From NCBI GenBank assembly GCA_032358255.1, contig JAULBX010030817.1:62001-126000 (forward strand): a DNA stretch of 64,000 nucleotides. Reading direction: 5' to 3'. Position 1 is the first letter of the stretch, and each line of letters starts with the position of its first letter. The stretch is from Heterotrichella gracilis (taxonomy: Eukaryota; Sar; Xanthophyceae; Tribonematales; Xanthonemataceae). A program made the translations under genes and the position numbers. The notes beneath the pieces were generated by a model. That model searched no databases. It saw nothing but the letters and a program-made list of their open reading frames with translations, and had not been told where the DNA came from. Below, piece after piece: positions 1 through 12,297 of the stretch.

Positions 1-1399
1 ATTCATGGCGCTAATCCTGACTGCCACTGCCTGGAAGGACAAGATAAATAGACTCAGCAAACAAACCAGCCAAGATCTACACGGCACAGCCCACTAGAGG
101 CATCATATATGTAAACAAATTACTTGCTTGCTAGCTGTGGACATATGTGTAGACAGTGTAGGCAAACATAGGCGAAGTGTGTTAGCCAGGGAGCTACACA
201 AGGGGTTGAACGTGGAAAACCCCGACACGCAGACTGTTTGAGCAACCAAGACAACTTGGTTTGCCAAGTGTGCGCGACAAAGTGCAGCAGAGTGCACTAC
301 ACAGAAAGGCTTTGCCCACACACACACGTACTACACCCATGTTCCGTGACAGAGCCTGGGGGCTTGCAGGCACAATAAAGGGCGACACATCCGACACTGA
401 GACACCTTTGCTAAGCAGCGGCCACAGGAGCAGGTTGGTTACCTGATGCCAGGTGCGTGATCTCCACCGAGAGTGCCTCTCAACAGGAAACCGAGGGAGG
501 TCCCAGTACTTGCCAACCTTGAGCTCTTCCCAAAACCCTGTAACCGGAGCCAACACCAGCTAGGACCACAGCTGCAAGAAACGAAGCCCACTTCTGGTGC
601 TCAGATGCGCTGTTCTGGCTTTCGGACGTTCCTCGCCACAATCCACCGGAAAGGACCCCCTCAGGCACTGGTCTGCAACGGTTTCCAAACAAACCCTCGA
701 GATATGGTCACAGCAGCAGAAGCGCAGTACAGAGAATCGTCCTATGCAAGTACGCGGGACAACGTGGGAAGTATGCTCGGGTTTGCCTGCCGTTTACCGT
801 TTTGTCGTCACTCTGTGGGTCAACGACAGTTTGGAGGTTTGGAATTCCTTTTGTCAAGGGATATACGAGCAACGGGGAGGGAAATGCACCCACTTTTCTG
901 TTGAATTATAAATGCAATAAAACAAATTAAATGCAAATGTGGCATAGTTGTAATTCCTGAACAATAAATTGAAAATGCACCCTTCTCAAGGCCAGCCTAA
1001 CCCAGTGGGTGGCTGGAGGTCCCAAGTCGAGTTACTTCAAATCTTAGCGTCAACAAGTGCAGTATCGTTGTACCGAGTTCACTAGTGTTGCATTGTAGCA
1101 GCCACAGTTACATGCCATGTGGTACCAGTTGGTCTACCAATCTACGTCAACATATGTTCGGACTCCGACAAACCACTGGCAGTACTCGTATTGCTTTATC
1201 CCAGTATAAGGCTGTGAGTTGGTGCGTGCCCTTGCCCACTCGATTGTTGGCAGCTGCAAGCAACAGAGTGTGTCTACAGCGGTTGGTGCTGTCCTCACAA
1301 CATAGGTTTGAACGACAGAAGGTAGGAAAGAAGATAGCAGTGGGCACATGCTATTTGGCTGCTACCAGACGCCAGCATCAACAGTAAGTTGAAGGCCCC
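1..1399. other. Left-end region without a supported gene
   Basis: No gene is supported here. Open frames of 60-143 codons occur on both strands, but none has a recognisable domain, consistent splice sites or codon bias like the neighbouring genes. The stretch is less GC-rich than the gene bodies. The part next to 1400 is presumably the 3' untranslated region of the minus-strand TAF8 gene; a TGTAA-type element, the usual green-algal poly(A) signal, reads on the minus strand near 1105-1109. Confidence 0.5.
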
Positions 1400-4033
1400 T
1401 TAGATGCGCTCTGCATCATCTGCATCGTCCACCGGCAGGGCGCCCGCCCCCGCCGCCGCCCCCGCCGCCAGTATCTCCTGTGCGCGCGCCACCTCATACT
1501 CCTTCACCTCATCAGCAGCCAGGGCACGGGAGGAGGGCTTCCGCCGCCGCCGCTCCTCGCCACGCGCCGCCCGCGCAGCACCCACCGCCTCATCCTCGGC
1601 AAACGCATCCTCCACATCCCTGGCGTCGCACACAGGAAGCGGTGAGGAAACAGAATGGATCATTGTGGATGGTGGCATGAAATTGTGTAGTGCCATGGGC
1701 TGCCATGCACGTGGTGGCAAATACAGTGGATGCAGCGTGTGGTTGTGCCTATTTGCAGCCAGTGTATGGGGCCCGTACCACATTGCGATTGCCGTCTGTG
1801 CCTGACGCCGCAACTGCGTCGTCCAGTCCATTGAGAACGCAACGCGTGGCGCGGGAGGTGCAGCCTCGGCGGACAGAGTGGGACCCTCGTTGCGTTGCCA
1901 CCCCAGCCACTCCTCTGCACACACAAGATGTTGTGTCACATCTGAGGCACATGCATGGCAGCGAGCATGCGCATGCGCATACACGTGCACATGCACATGG
2001 TCATGCACCCCCCGTGTCCAACCAATACACAGGGGCATGTGTGGTAACCAGCAGACAACTTATTAGCAGGCCAAAACTGTGTGCCCTCACCTCCCACCCC
2101 CGCTACCTCTGCCCCCCCTGGTGCATCAAGCATGGGCAGCTCTGGGATGGTTGCCTCATCCTGCCTGTCGGCCCCTGCCTCAGGTGCCCCCCCTGCCTCC
2201 CCTTCACCAGCATCCTCCCATGTGGGCTCCAACAGGAATGGGTTGGAGGGCCGTCCAGTGGCTGGGGTCTGGGGGAGGGGAAGGGGAGGCAGAGTTTGTC
2301 ACATACACCCATGATACAATCACAAACACACTGGCTGCATGACCATCCAGTCAAGCATCACATGGTGCGGTACCGTGCATGACCACCTGGATAGCATCGC
2401 ATGCTGCATGGCCATCGACACAAGCAAGATGCATGAAATCCAGACAGAAACGCATCACATGCTGCAGAGCGGTGCGCCAACCCATGTGCAGAGCACCAAT
2501 GCACGTGCAAGCTGGGGCAGCAACGAGCGCCGCCACACCACATGCACACACAGAACCCCCATGTGCACATCCACCACAGCCCAACCTGCTCCACCCAGCC
2601 CGCACCTGCGTGTTCGCCGCTGCCCGTGAATGGAGCGCCAGTAGGGCTGCCTCCGCCTGGTGTCGCTGCTGCTGCACATACTGACGCTGGGCAGCAGGGG
2701 CGGCTGCTGGGCCGGGGAAGACGGGAGTGGAATTGTACCTTGGGGGGCGTGGGGGGAGTGTTGAAGGCATGCGTGCCGGGTGGATGCGTGCTGTTCTGCA
2801 TGGTGGCTCATTGGCACTGCAGCTCCATCCTTTGTCACATGCACATACCCTATACCCTGTGGTCAATTGTCATGTGGGCGCATGCACATGGACTGCTGTG
2901 GGCCAACGGGGAGGTGTGGGATTCAGGGGTAACAGGCATGTGTTGCAGGGTTGAGAGGTAGGGTTGAGGTGCGCACGTGTGCTTGTCGGGGAAGGCGGGC
3001 AGGAAGGAGGGGATGTGCGCAGGGGTGGCCTGCACAGCAAGCAACCACTTCAGTCCCATTGCCCTAGCTTGCATGCCGCCCTCTACCAGCCTGTCATACG
3101 TGGCATGGGGGGCACATCCACTGGGCTGGAGACAGGCAGTGAGGACCAGGCAGCATAATTCCAGGGACAACAATTTTGCTGAAATGGTGTGCTACAAATG
3201 CCCAGTCCCACCTCTTTCTTGTCGGCAAATGTGGCGGGCTGGCGGGCGCGGCGCTTGATGGGGTAGGGGGGCACGCTCTGTGCAAAGGGGACCTCCTCCT
3301 GCGGGGGCAGCGGAGCAGGTCAGCCATGGGGCTGAATTGACAGCCGTGCACATGGCCAGGCAAGGGCATCGTAACAAGGAGCCGCACTGTGTATATGGGA
3401 CAGAAGGCACACACACACACAACCCTCTGGCCTCTTCCCAACCCGCGCCTTGCGCCAGGGAGCACCATGCTTGAATGCACCCCCATACTGGATAGTGACG
3501 CCCGCTTGCTGCTTTACATACTTCACACACCTAACACATTCAGCCACCCTACCTCCTGCTGCACAAACTTCATAAGATCATCCGCAGTGGTGCCCACGTC
3601 CTCGAGCGCAAGCAGCTGCAGGGAGGAAAATCATGAAGGGAAAGGTGGGAGGGGGTACAAGAGGTGAGGAGAGGCAAGGTGATGCAGAGAGGCAAAGCAG
3701 CTGCTTGCACACACAGGGTGCGCTGTGCACTGGGCGCCACGCCTATATGCATGCATATGCATTGGGATTAATTGCCACAACAGCCACCTCATGCGGTGTC
3801 CCATTCACAATGTGTGCACATCCACAAGCACGCACCAGGTCAAACACGTTGCTCTCAGTCCTCCCCGCCAGCTCCGCGTACGCGTGCGAGCTTGCGCCCA
3901 CCTCCCCCACATAGCGCAGCAGCAGCTCGCCCAGGGCGTCCACCGCGCTCCCCTGGCAGGAATCGAACCCCAGGCTCTCCACCAGCTGGGCGGCAGCGAC
4001 CTTGGCCACGGCTTGGGAGTAGGCGGCAGCCAT
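1400..4033 (-). CDS. TAF8: TFIID subunit 8 (TAF8), histone-fold protein
   Basis: TAF8 is a subunit of the general transcription factor TFIID in the nucleus, where its histone fold pairs with TAF10. Eight exons on the minus strand (4033-3836, 3615-3553, 3298-3212, 3029-2977, 2738-2606, 2268-2091, 1914-1779, 1619-1400) splice in phase to 355 residues. Residues 1 to about 75 form the histone fold of the bromo-associated type (AVAKVAAAQLVESLGF, then a VDALGELLLRYV helix). Residues about 90-102 hold the EVPFAQSVPPYPI motif, and about 118-140 the TAF8 C-terminal signature TPAHIPSFLPAFPDKHT. The tail is acidic and ends in Ala-rich sequence. The start is the first in-frame ATG; a CCACCA-type run lies directly upstream of it. 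The length is ordinary for the family. The intron between exons 7 and 8 also stays open in frame, so intron retention would lengthen the protein rather than stop it. Confidence 0.93.
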
Positions 4034-4782
4034 GGTGGTGGTAGTGGTGGTGGTGGTGGGGTGGGTTGCAGACGGTGGTGCTGTGTCCTTATTACATGCG
4101 GTTGACCACGCTGTATGCAGCTTCAAAACACTGCTAGATAGCCTTGAATCACGGGTTTTCAGTCACCTTGAGGAGGGAAGTCTAGCCTCGGTTCAACAGC
4201 ATGCATGCATGTATCGAACGCCGATGGTCCAAGGCTCAATGGGTCCAGGCTCAAAGGGTGCAAAAAACCAGGTGACTTTGTCCTGCTTGAGGTAGGCACT
4301 TGAAAGGTGCTATCTGCTCGCGTTACACAGAGTTATAACTGGGGTGCATGCATCTTCTTAGCACCTCCCCTGTGCACCTGTTGAGCCTTCCCCCCTGTAA
4401 CATAAAGGACATTTACATGGCAAGGACACGAACTGCGTGATGAAGTGAACAAAGCAGTTGGCCACAAAGGCACTAACATAATACTGTGCCTATCCCTCCT
4501 TTCGCGTCTTTTCTCTCAGGCTCGTTGCTAGCTAAACAAATTAGCTTGCTTGGACTTTGCATAGCAACCCACAGTACTAGGGGCACATCACCCTGTTCAG
4601 TCCACACCTTCCCAGGCCCAGTCCCACTGATTGGCTGCTCAAAACCTTGTGTTCTACCTGGACTGGCCGATGGGTGTGAGCAGTGGCCAAAACTCAGTCG
4701 GGTGTTCTCAACCTAGGGGCGCATTGCGTTGACACCCACCCACCCTGCCATCCTCCCACCCTCCCCCAGCAACAGCCCCGCC
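4034..4782. other. Intergenic region between divergent TAF8 and TGD2
   Basis: 749 bp separate the two starts, which point away from each other, so both promoters must lie here. A GGT trinucleotide run sits at 4034-4060, in the TAF8 leader. I see no clear TATA box or other recognisable element. Confidence 0.5.
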
Positions 4783-7700
4783 ATGTCAGGCCTCAGAACC
4801 CTGCCCGCCCCCTTCGCCCTTGCGCCAGGCATCGCGACCCTGCACTGCAACCGCCTGTCACCCTTCAGGCCCCTCCCACCCCGGCCCCTCCATGCCCGCC
4901 GATCCACCCCCCGGTGTGCCACAGCCAAGCAGGGCGACCAGGCTCCGCCCCCACCCCGCAAGGGATCTATCTCCAGCGGCGTGTTTAAGTCGCTGCGTGA
5001 CTTTGGGTTCGGTCGTGTGAGCTTCTGGGAGGGGGGCGTGGGCCTGTTCATACTGGCGGGGATAGGTGAGCCAGGGGCATAAGCTTGGTGGGGGGGTGGG
5101 GGTAGTGGGGCACTGGGCACCAACCACAAACCATATGCCTCGCGTCTTTGTGTGCCTGGTGGAATCAGTATGTTGGTGGATTGGGGTATTGGGGTGCACA
5201 CATGCTTGGGTGCCTGGGCTTGGGGTGGTGCGGTGCTCGCCAGCACAGGTGTCTTCGGTAGCGTGTGCGTAGTTGTTCCACGGCATACTCCAGCCAGCAG
5301 CATATTGAGAGTGGTCTTGTGAGACCGTAAACTATGCTGCATATGCTAGCGCCTTCAGATGCTGCCTCTGTCTCTATGCATGCATATGCACAACACAGTG
5401 CCCGTCACAGGTGCCTGCTCCACTAGTGCTGTGTCATGCGCCACACGCACTGACCATCAGTTGGTGGCAGCTGTGGCACACGCGATGGGGATCCTTGCTC
5501 TACCGCCCCTTTGCTTGCTTGGCGCAGCTCCACCCCGCAGCTTTGCTCCTCACCGTGTGTGCCTGACATACCTGCAGGGTTCACCATCTTCCTCGTCACC
5601 TGGGCAAGGGGGGGAGCGTTTGGGAGGAGAAACCAGGGGTACCAGGTGAGTACCCTACTCTGCCACCACACTCCCTGTCACTCGCAGGCGCTGCAGGTCT
5701 GCCAAGGCAAACACTGCTCTGTGTCCCCTTGGGCTAGTCAGGTGCACCATCTGGCTTGGTACACTGGTGCGGGCATGTGCGTGTGTGTTCTACACTGTGT
5801 GTGTGTTGCTGACTGCAAGCCTGTGCTGCCCCTTGCAGGCGTGGTTCGAGTTCCCACTGGCTTCAGGCATCCAAGTGGGCACCCCTGTCAGGGTAAGGCT
5901 GCACCCTGCCACTCTGCGCTCCTGGAAGGCGGCACCCACCATCACCATGCACTGCACAACCTTCATGCCGCCGCTCCCCACCATCATAATTTGCGTGCAT
6001 GTAATCTCCTCTGCCGATGACAGATGCTTTCCAGAATGACACAAAACTGGTCGTTGTGCAAAGCACCGGCATAGCTGATTTACCTGATCCACTCATCCCT
6101 GGAATTGCATTCCATGCACTGGGCATCTGGGGGAGCGTTAGCGTGTTGCTGTTCAGATGCCAAAGCGTGCTGCCGTTGTGGAATGGATTTCCCCCGCCTG
6201 TGCCATCGTCACCCCTCCCCTTTCCCCCCTTGTTCCCAGATCCGCGAGGTTCAGGTTGGGAGTGTGCTGAGCGTGCGGCCCAGCCTGGAGAAGGTGGAGG
6301 TGCTGGTGGAGGTGAGCAAGCTGGCAGATAAAGGGGAGATGGGGTTGGGGGAGGACATTGGCGTGTAGGGTGCAGTCAAGGCGGCAATGCAGCCATCACA
6401 TGAGCTGTGCCACACTAGCAGCACCGGCTGGGGCTGCAGGCTAGCAAGACATGCTTGCCCACGGTGCATGAAGCAGCTGCTGTGCCCCCTAGCGTGCTGA
6501 GCCCCCCACCTGCCCCCACTGCAGATCCGCGACGTGAACACCGTCATCCCATGCAACTCCCTGATTGAGGCCAACCAGTCGGGCCTCATTGCCGAGCCGC
6601 TGGTTGACATCACACCCATGGCGCCAATACCAGAGTACACGGTGAGGGGAACAAGCTGGCCACATGCCATGCACCGCACCACAACTCGAGCCTGCTGCAC
6701 ACATTCCTGGCATTGGACCACAGCGCCTACAGCAATGAAGCAGCACATGTGCCACCCGGTTTCCTCGTATGTGTATCGCATGACCTGCCCCCCACATACA
6801 GGCCAACCCCCTTGATGACGCATGTGACAAGGAGGGGAAGATCGTGTGCCACCTGGGGACGATAACGGGTGTCAGAGGTGGGTCAGGAAGAGGGGGGCAT
6901 GTGGGGCACAGTGTGTTGGTCATCTTTGGCTGACCCATAGCAATGGAGCAGCATGGGTGCACAGTGTGTGTCAGTGGTGGGTGGGCACCATGCACAACCA
7001 CATGGCCACAAAAGTCCTCGGTGTGTACACGGCACATGGCACTTGCACACGGCACATGGCACTTGCACCCCACATGCTCCTCCTGGCCATGTGGATCCAC
7101 CCCCATGCCATGCACACACCCACCACCCCCACTACGTCCCTACTCTCCCCCACCCCCCGCAGGCGTTGCGCTGGACGACCTTGTCCACATCTGCACCAAG
7201 ATTGCCCGCCAGATGGACTCTGAGGGCATCGACAGCGTGTTCCGCACAGTGGACAGCCTGCAGGAGGCAATAGAGGAGGCCAGGCCATTGTTGTCAAGGG
7301 CGGTGGAGCTGGCGGATGAGGTGGGGTAGGGAGGGGGTGGCGAGGTCGTTGCGTGATGTCCTGATAGGAGTACTAGTGCAAGCACAGGCGCCAAGGGCCA
7401 CACACCAGGTGGGACCTTGCCATTGATGGGTTGCATTTGATATCGACAGGGGAATGGGTAGGGATCAATGAGTAAATAGGGCCGTCCAGTATGCGTGGAA
7501 ATGTTTCTTATCTCATCTGTATGTGGACGTGCGGCAACCACAGTAGCTACAGGTGCCATCACCCCTGCAGGTTGCCCCCTTTCTTAGCCGCCTTCACCAC
7601 TCACACACACACCCCTCCCACCACCCTTCTGCAGGTCATCCCCCTCCTATCCGACCTGCGCGCTGGCCCGCTGGTGACCAACATTGAGGCGCTCAGCAAG

Positions 7701-8101
7701 TCTGCAGCGGAGGCGGCTGCGGACATACACAACCTGCAGACGGAGGTGCTCACGCAGGTGAGGAGTGGCAGGGAGTAGGCGGAACGAGTCTCGTGTGTGG
7801 CGGGTCAGATGGGGCCCCTGGTTGCTTTGTGCGCACCAGCAGGCATGCGCCTCAGGTACCCACGCGGCCAGGGCAAGGCTGCGCCCCGCAGCGCTCCTGC
7901 CTGCCTTGCAACCCACCCACCCCGCTGCCCCCCTTGCAGGGCAACATCGACGCCCTGCGCCAGAGCGTGACCACCCTCACCTCCACCCTGCAACACATTG
8001 AGTCCATCACCGCGGATGTGGGCCTGCTCACGGGGGACGCGCGCACACGAACCTCGCTCAAGAACCTCATTGAGGCGCTGTCGCGGCTGGTGGCGGACTG
8101 A
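4783..8101 (+). CDS. TGD2: TGD2-like MCE-domain lipid-transfer protein of the chloroplast envelope
   Basis: In plants TGD2 is the substrate-binding subunit of the TGD1-2-3 ABC transporter, which brings ER-derived lipid through the inner chloroplast envelope. It is the eukaryotic relative of bacterial MlaD. Nine exons (4783-5065, 5578-5645, 5839-5892, 6240-6311, 6525-6641, 6802-6877, 7163-7320, 7635-7757, 7940-8101) give 370 residues. Residues 1 to about 60 are Arg/Pro/Ser-rich with few acidic residues, as in a chloroplast transit peptide. One membrane segment follows at about 84-103. The MCE domain is at about 116-198 (FEFPLASGIQVGTPVR, then VGSVLSV and IPCNSLIEANQSGLIAEPL). The rest is a helical C-terminal half rich in Glu, Leu and Ala, as in TGD2. 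No key part is missing and the length fits the plant family. Confidence 0.93.
7027..7066. repeat. Two-copy 20-bp tandem duplication in TGD2 intron 6
   Basis: ACACGGCACATGGCACTTGC occurs twice with no spacer and no mismatch. It lies in the intron between exons 6 and 7 and does not touch a splice site. Confidence 0.9.
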
Positions 8102-8340
8102 TGGGGGCCAGCCTGAGGGAGCAGGGGGGTTGGCACGCCGGCCAGGTGCCCTTCTCTTGCAGCGCAGCCGTGTGCGTATGAGGGGTGGGTTCGGCACGTC
8201 TGGCAGAGTGTAGCCCACGCAGAGGCAGGCTGAGCCTTCTTCCCAATGAGCGCCTAGCACTGCCAGGCGGTCTGCAGCAGCAGCAGCAGCTAGGAGGGAC
8301 CATGGCCCGCATGCATGCGCTCCACTGATTTTAAACTAAG

Positions 8341-8420
8341 TACAGCATGGATGGCGGGTCGAACCTGTTTCACTGAGTTTTCAGCATCCAGACACAGCTG
8401 CTAGCCGCTGCGCCGCGGCG
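8341..8420 (-). repeat. tRNA-like (SINE) relic with Pol III A- and B-box matches
   Basis: Read on the minus strand, GGCGCAGCGGCTAGC resembles the A box (D arm) of a tRNA. About 35 nt further on, GGTTCGACCC matches the B-box consensus GWTCRANNC. The D and anticodon stems do not pair properly, so this is not a working tRNA. A tRNA-derived SINE relic is the simplest reading. No long poly(A) or target duplication was seen. Confidence 0.3.
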
Positions 8421-8516
8421 CGGTAGTACATGTACAGGCCATGCTGGGCAACTTGCAGCCGCTGCAGCTGACCTTGAACCTCTTCAACATGTCATGCTGA
8501 TTTGGCACTGGCCACC

Positions 8517-8552
8517 GCGCCACGCACGCGGTGGCCACCGCGTGCGTGGCGC
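8517..8552. repeat. Perfect 36-bp palindrome
   Basis: The sequence from GCGCCACGCACGCGG to its mirror CCGCGTGCGTGGCGC equals its own reverse complement over 36 bp, with the centre between 8534 and 8535 and no spacer. It is in intergenic sequence about 420 bp past the TGD2 stop. Confidence 0.95.
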
Positions 8553-10020
8553 CATGGTGCATCGCCCAGTGAGTCAGATTTGGTTTTTCTTGCAATTGCA
8601 AGAGGTGGTTGATCAGTCAAGCCTTCAAGTTGCATCAGATGCGCACATGCGGATTGCATATGGATATATCAGATATAATTTAAACTTTACAGTAATCAGC
8701 GCTGACTTCCAGCGCCAGCGGTTCAGAGCACGTGATGGCCTCAGGCGCCAACGCCAATGCCGTGCACGCATGCATGTCCGCAGGGCTGTCAGAGAGCACT
8801 TTAGCTCTAAAGTGCTAGCATAATTTTAAAGCACAGCGTATGCCCAAACATTTTGATGTAATACTGTCACAGTGACTGGCAATCTATTATGTGATTATCA
8901 TACGTATACTGCGCAGTGCCACGCATGCAGCCCTCAGCCCTTGAAGGCTTAATTATTACCACGACGTCATTCACGTGGTATTGCAATTTGTATACGTATT
9001 CATGCGTGGCAATTTGTACACGACGTGTTGTCAACTGTGTTCACCGGTGGACGAATGTCATGAGTTGGCAACTGATTGCAATGCCAAGCCCCATGGGCCT
9101 CCAAGTTGGTAAGCGATGGCCCGTTGAAGGAGTGATTCAGAAACAGCTGCCGCAGCGGCTAGCGAGGCTAAGCGACCCGGAGGTCCGCTGGTCCGCAACT
9201 GTGTTACACTGCCAGGCCTCGGCCTAGGTCCTAGAGACCAACAGTGTGATGTAAGCGGAGCCTGCCATAATAGGCAGCTGCCTAGGCTGGCACAAGGTAA
9301 TTGCTACGCGCAACTTGAAAATCCACCTGGTTGGTCCAACTTGTCCACACAACATTCGATATAATGTGTCCATTACTCAGTCTATGCATGAGCTGACAAT
9401 GCAAGCAACTTGACGTAGAGTGATAAAACGTGCCTCTGAGTCAGGCACACCATTGCACCATGCAAGTTTGTCAGAGAAAAGCTGTACAGGACATGGCCTC
9501 GAGCCTAAAGGAAAATTCGCTAACAGATATTGGACATTCATGTCGGTGATCCCTGGTGCGGTGCAGTGCAGTGCCCAGGCTCGTGTATGCAATACAGCAC
9601 CTAATGATGCAGCACCCGACTTGTATAACGGTGCATTGCTCACACTCATGAATGCGACTCGCCACTGCTGAATGCTCTCACCACTGTGCAAGGTGCGGGT
9701 CAACAGATGGCGGCTGTGTCCTGACGTACACTCCAAAACCAGCGGGGACTGTAAAACCCTGGATAAAACCCGCGCCAATCACCGCCCCCTCCACAGAACA
9801 ACAAACCCCCTCCCCATGGCATCCACTACCGCACATGCACATGCATGGCACGCCCCCCGCTGCCACCCATGCCATCTCGCCGCCGCAGCATTCCCAATCC
9901 TTCTGCGTCCACCCGCGAGCATGATGGTGCAGTTGCACCATCCCACAGCCTGCTGCACCTGCCTCCCACAGGCTGTCAGGCACTGCGCTGCCATGTGGCC
10001 CGCCCCGCCGCGCTGTGCGC

Positions 10021-12297
10021 TTAGAACAGCACGCCCCCCCCTGCCGCGGCCTTCTCCTTGTCGTACATCTCAAAGTACTGGTAGATGATGGTCACGGCCA
10101 GCAGGATGCCTGTGCCCGACCCAATGGCGCCCATGAAGTCAGCCACGATGGTGAGCGCGCCGATGCACATGCCACCAAAGGCGGCGGCGATGGGGATGTA
10201 GCGGTTGAGCTCCTTCTTGAGGGAGGACACGGTGTCGCGGTGACCCTGCGACAGAGGAGGAGGTGGCGGGTCAAAGGGGGGGACATGGAGGGCCATGGCA
10301 GCACGCGGCTGAAGCTGGAACATGGCCCTGCGTACGCAATCAATTGCATGCATTTCAAGGGGTGCAGGGGACACAGCATAATGACTGCCCATTGCAGTCA
10401 ACACCATGCGCTGTGGCTTCATTGCCAACCCACCTGCAAAAAGTACTGCTGCTCGCGCAGCTGCTTGGCAACGTCGTTGGCTGATGAGCCTGACACCTCG
10501 ATCCAGGTCTTGGAGAACAGCGCGCATGCGGAGAGCATGAAGGCCACGTAGATGATGGCGTGCAGCGGGTTGGCGGCAACCTCGGTGAGGCTGTGGGGGG
10601 GGGAGATGTAGTACACAAGGCCGCCAACGGGGTGCATCTGGCCAGAGTAGTCAAGCTCCTGTGGGGAAGGGGACATCAGGTCAGATAACCAGGCCTCACG
10701 TAATTCAGGTTGCGGTACCCAGGCCAAAAAACAGAGTGCATACCCCGCATGCAATGCAGGCTGCGCGCCCCATGCAGAGAAATAATGAAGCGCCTGATGC
10801 ATCAACCTGCCATCTTCTACGCCCCGTCCCCCCTCTCACCTGCCATCTGCCCAGCAGCTGCACCAGGAAGTTTGTGCTGTAGCGCTTGTAGAGCAGCTGG
10901 GAGATGAAGTACAGGTTGGACACCAGCGCGGACTGCAGCATGATGGGCATGTTGGAGGTGTAGAACAGCTTGATGGGGTAGTTGTGCTGCGCGCCGCGCT
11001 GGCGCTTGCTGCGCACAGGCAGGTCGACGCGGAAGCCCTGCAGGGGACACAGGGGCGGGCGTAGGTGGGAGGGGGCGATGGCCAGGAGGCACTGCGGGCC
11101 AGCGGTACCTGGTGGCCCAGGGGGCGCAGCCGCCGAAGCACACAACCCTGGTGGCGTGCCTCTAGACAACAGCAGATAGCATGTGACAACGCGGGTCACA
11201 CATCATGATGCCTTGCAAAGGAGCATGAGAATGTTCCTGAAGATTCTGTATGCATACTATTCAATGCAGTGCCCTGCCATATGGCGCGCAGCCCCTGCGG
11301 TGTTGTGCAAGTCCTGCACCTGCCCCCGCACCTGGAAGTAGATGACCACCAGGAAGATGACCACGGTGGACAGCAGGTTGGTGATGTTGGGGAGGTTCTC
11401 CCGGAAGAAGGCCTCCTTCAGCGCGCGGACCTTGTCGTTGCGGGAGATGAGCAAGTGGACCAGCGCGATGAGTGCGCCCTCAAACTCAGCACCGCGTGCG
11501 CCGCTGACTGTGTATGGGCTGAAGGCCTTCCAGATGATGCTCTCGCAGATGTTGGTGGCAATGAACAGGGAGATACCAGAGCCCAAGCCGTAACCCTTTT
11601 GTAGCAGCTCATCAAGGCAGATGACGATGATGCCAGCAATCAGTAGCTGCAAGTTGTGGCACATCATGTCATAACAATGTCCAAACAGCATAATTCCAAC
11701 CAAAAGATGCAGGCAAGACAGAAGATACCACAATGACCTACCTGAACGATGATGAGGCAGGCGTTCATGGCTCCCAGTTCGCGGACATCGCCGTACATGC
11801 CTGACACCACGTAGGCCACTGCCTCTCCAATGGTGATCAGGACCCCGAGCAATTTTTGGGCACCCGCCCTGCGCAATAACACAGGTACACAGTCAACGTC
11901 TGCAGGCACATCAATTAGTAGAGATGATACGGTTGGCGAGGGGAACAGCCACTCACAGGAGCTCCCGATCCGCTTTGACACTGTTGTCAATGTCAATAAT
12001 CTTGGACCCCGCCAGGAGCTGCATCACCAGCCCAGATGTGACGATGGGCCCAATGCCAAGCTCCATACAGGTCCCTCTGTTGGAAGCCATAATCACACGC
12101 GCCCAGTAGAAGGGATCGGCTCCCTGATTCGTCTGGATCCCATACAGGGGCAGCTGCGAGCAGACCAAGAAAATGAACAGTGCCACAGCAGTGTAGATTG
12201 CCTTTTCCCTGAAAGAAACCTTCCTTTCTGCTTGTTGCACATCGGGAAGGACCGATAAGAACGGTTTTACGAGGTTCAACGGCCGAAACCCGCTCAT
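10021..12297 (-). CDS. SEC61A: Sec61 alpha, core subunit of the ER protein-conducting channel
   Basis: Sec61 alpha is the ten-helix pore of the ER translocon, working with Sec61 beta and gamma and with docked ribosomes. Six exons on the minus strand (12297-11957, 11868-11742, 11646-11332, 11037-10840, 10658-10434, 10245-10021) join to 476 residues, exactly the usual length. The N terminus [13 protein letters not shown] and the QLPLYGIQ plug-side segment are typical. Also typical are the [18 protein letters not shown] helix, the cytosolic loop [13 protein letters not shown] that contacts the ribosome, and the C-terminal [11 protein letters not shown]. All membrane segments are present and nothing is truncated. 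Its start faces the TRP-like gene 1.17 kb away. Confidence 0.97.

Larger units (their letters stand above)
8102..10020. other. Intergenic region between convergent TGD2 and Sec61 alpha
   Basis: About 1.9 kb between two 3' ends. No gene is supported; the longest frames lack domains and splice support. It contains a tRNA-like SINE relic, a perfect palindrome at 8517-8552 and a 10-bp hairpin at 8795-8816 (AGCACTTTAG, 2-nt loop, then its complement). The 8600-9400 part is AT-richer than the genes, which suggests old transposon-derived sequence, but no complete element with matching ends was found. Confidence 0.5.

Noticed and set aside
473-904. Plus-strand frame of 143 codons near the left end
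   Set aside because: No domain, no splice partner and a composition unlike the genes. A minus-strand stretch at 420-560 before a GTAACC looked exon-like but could not be linked to anything.
8341-8420. Functional tRNA gene
   Set aside because: The B box fits, but the D and anticodon stems do not pair and there is no acceptor stem.
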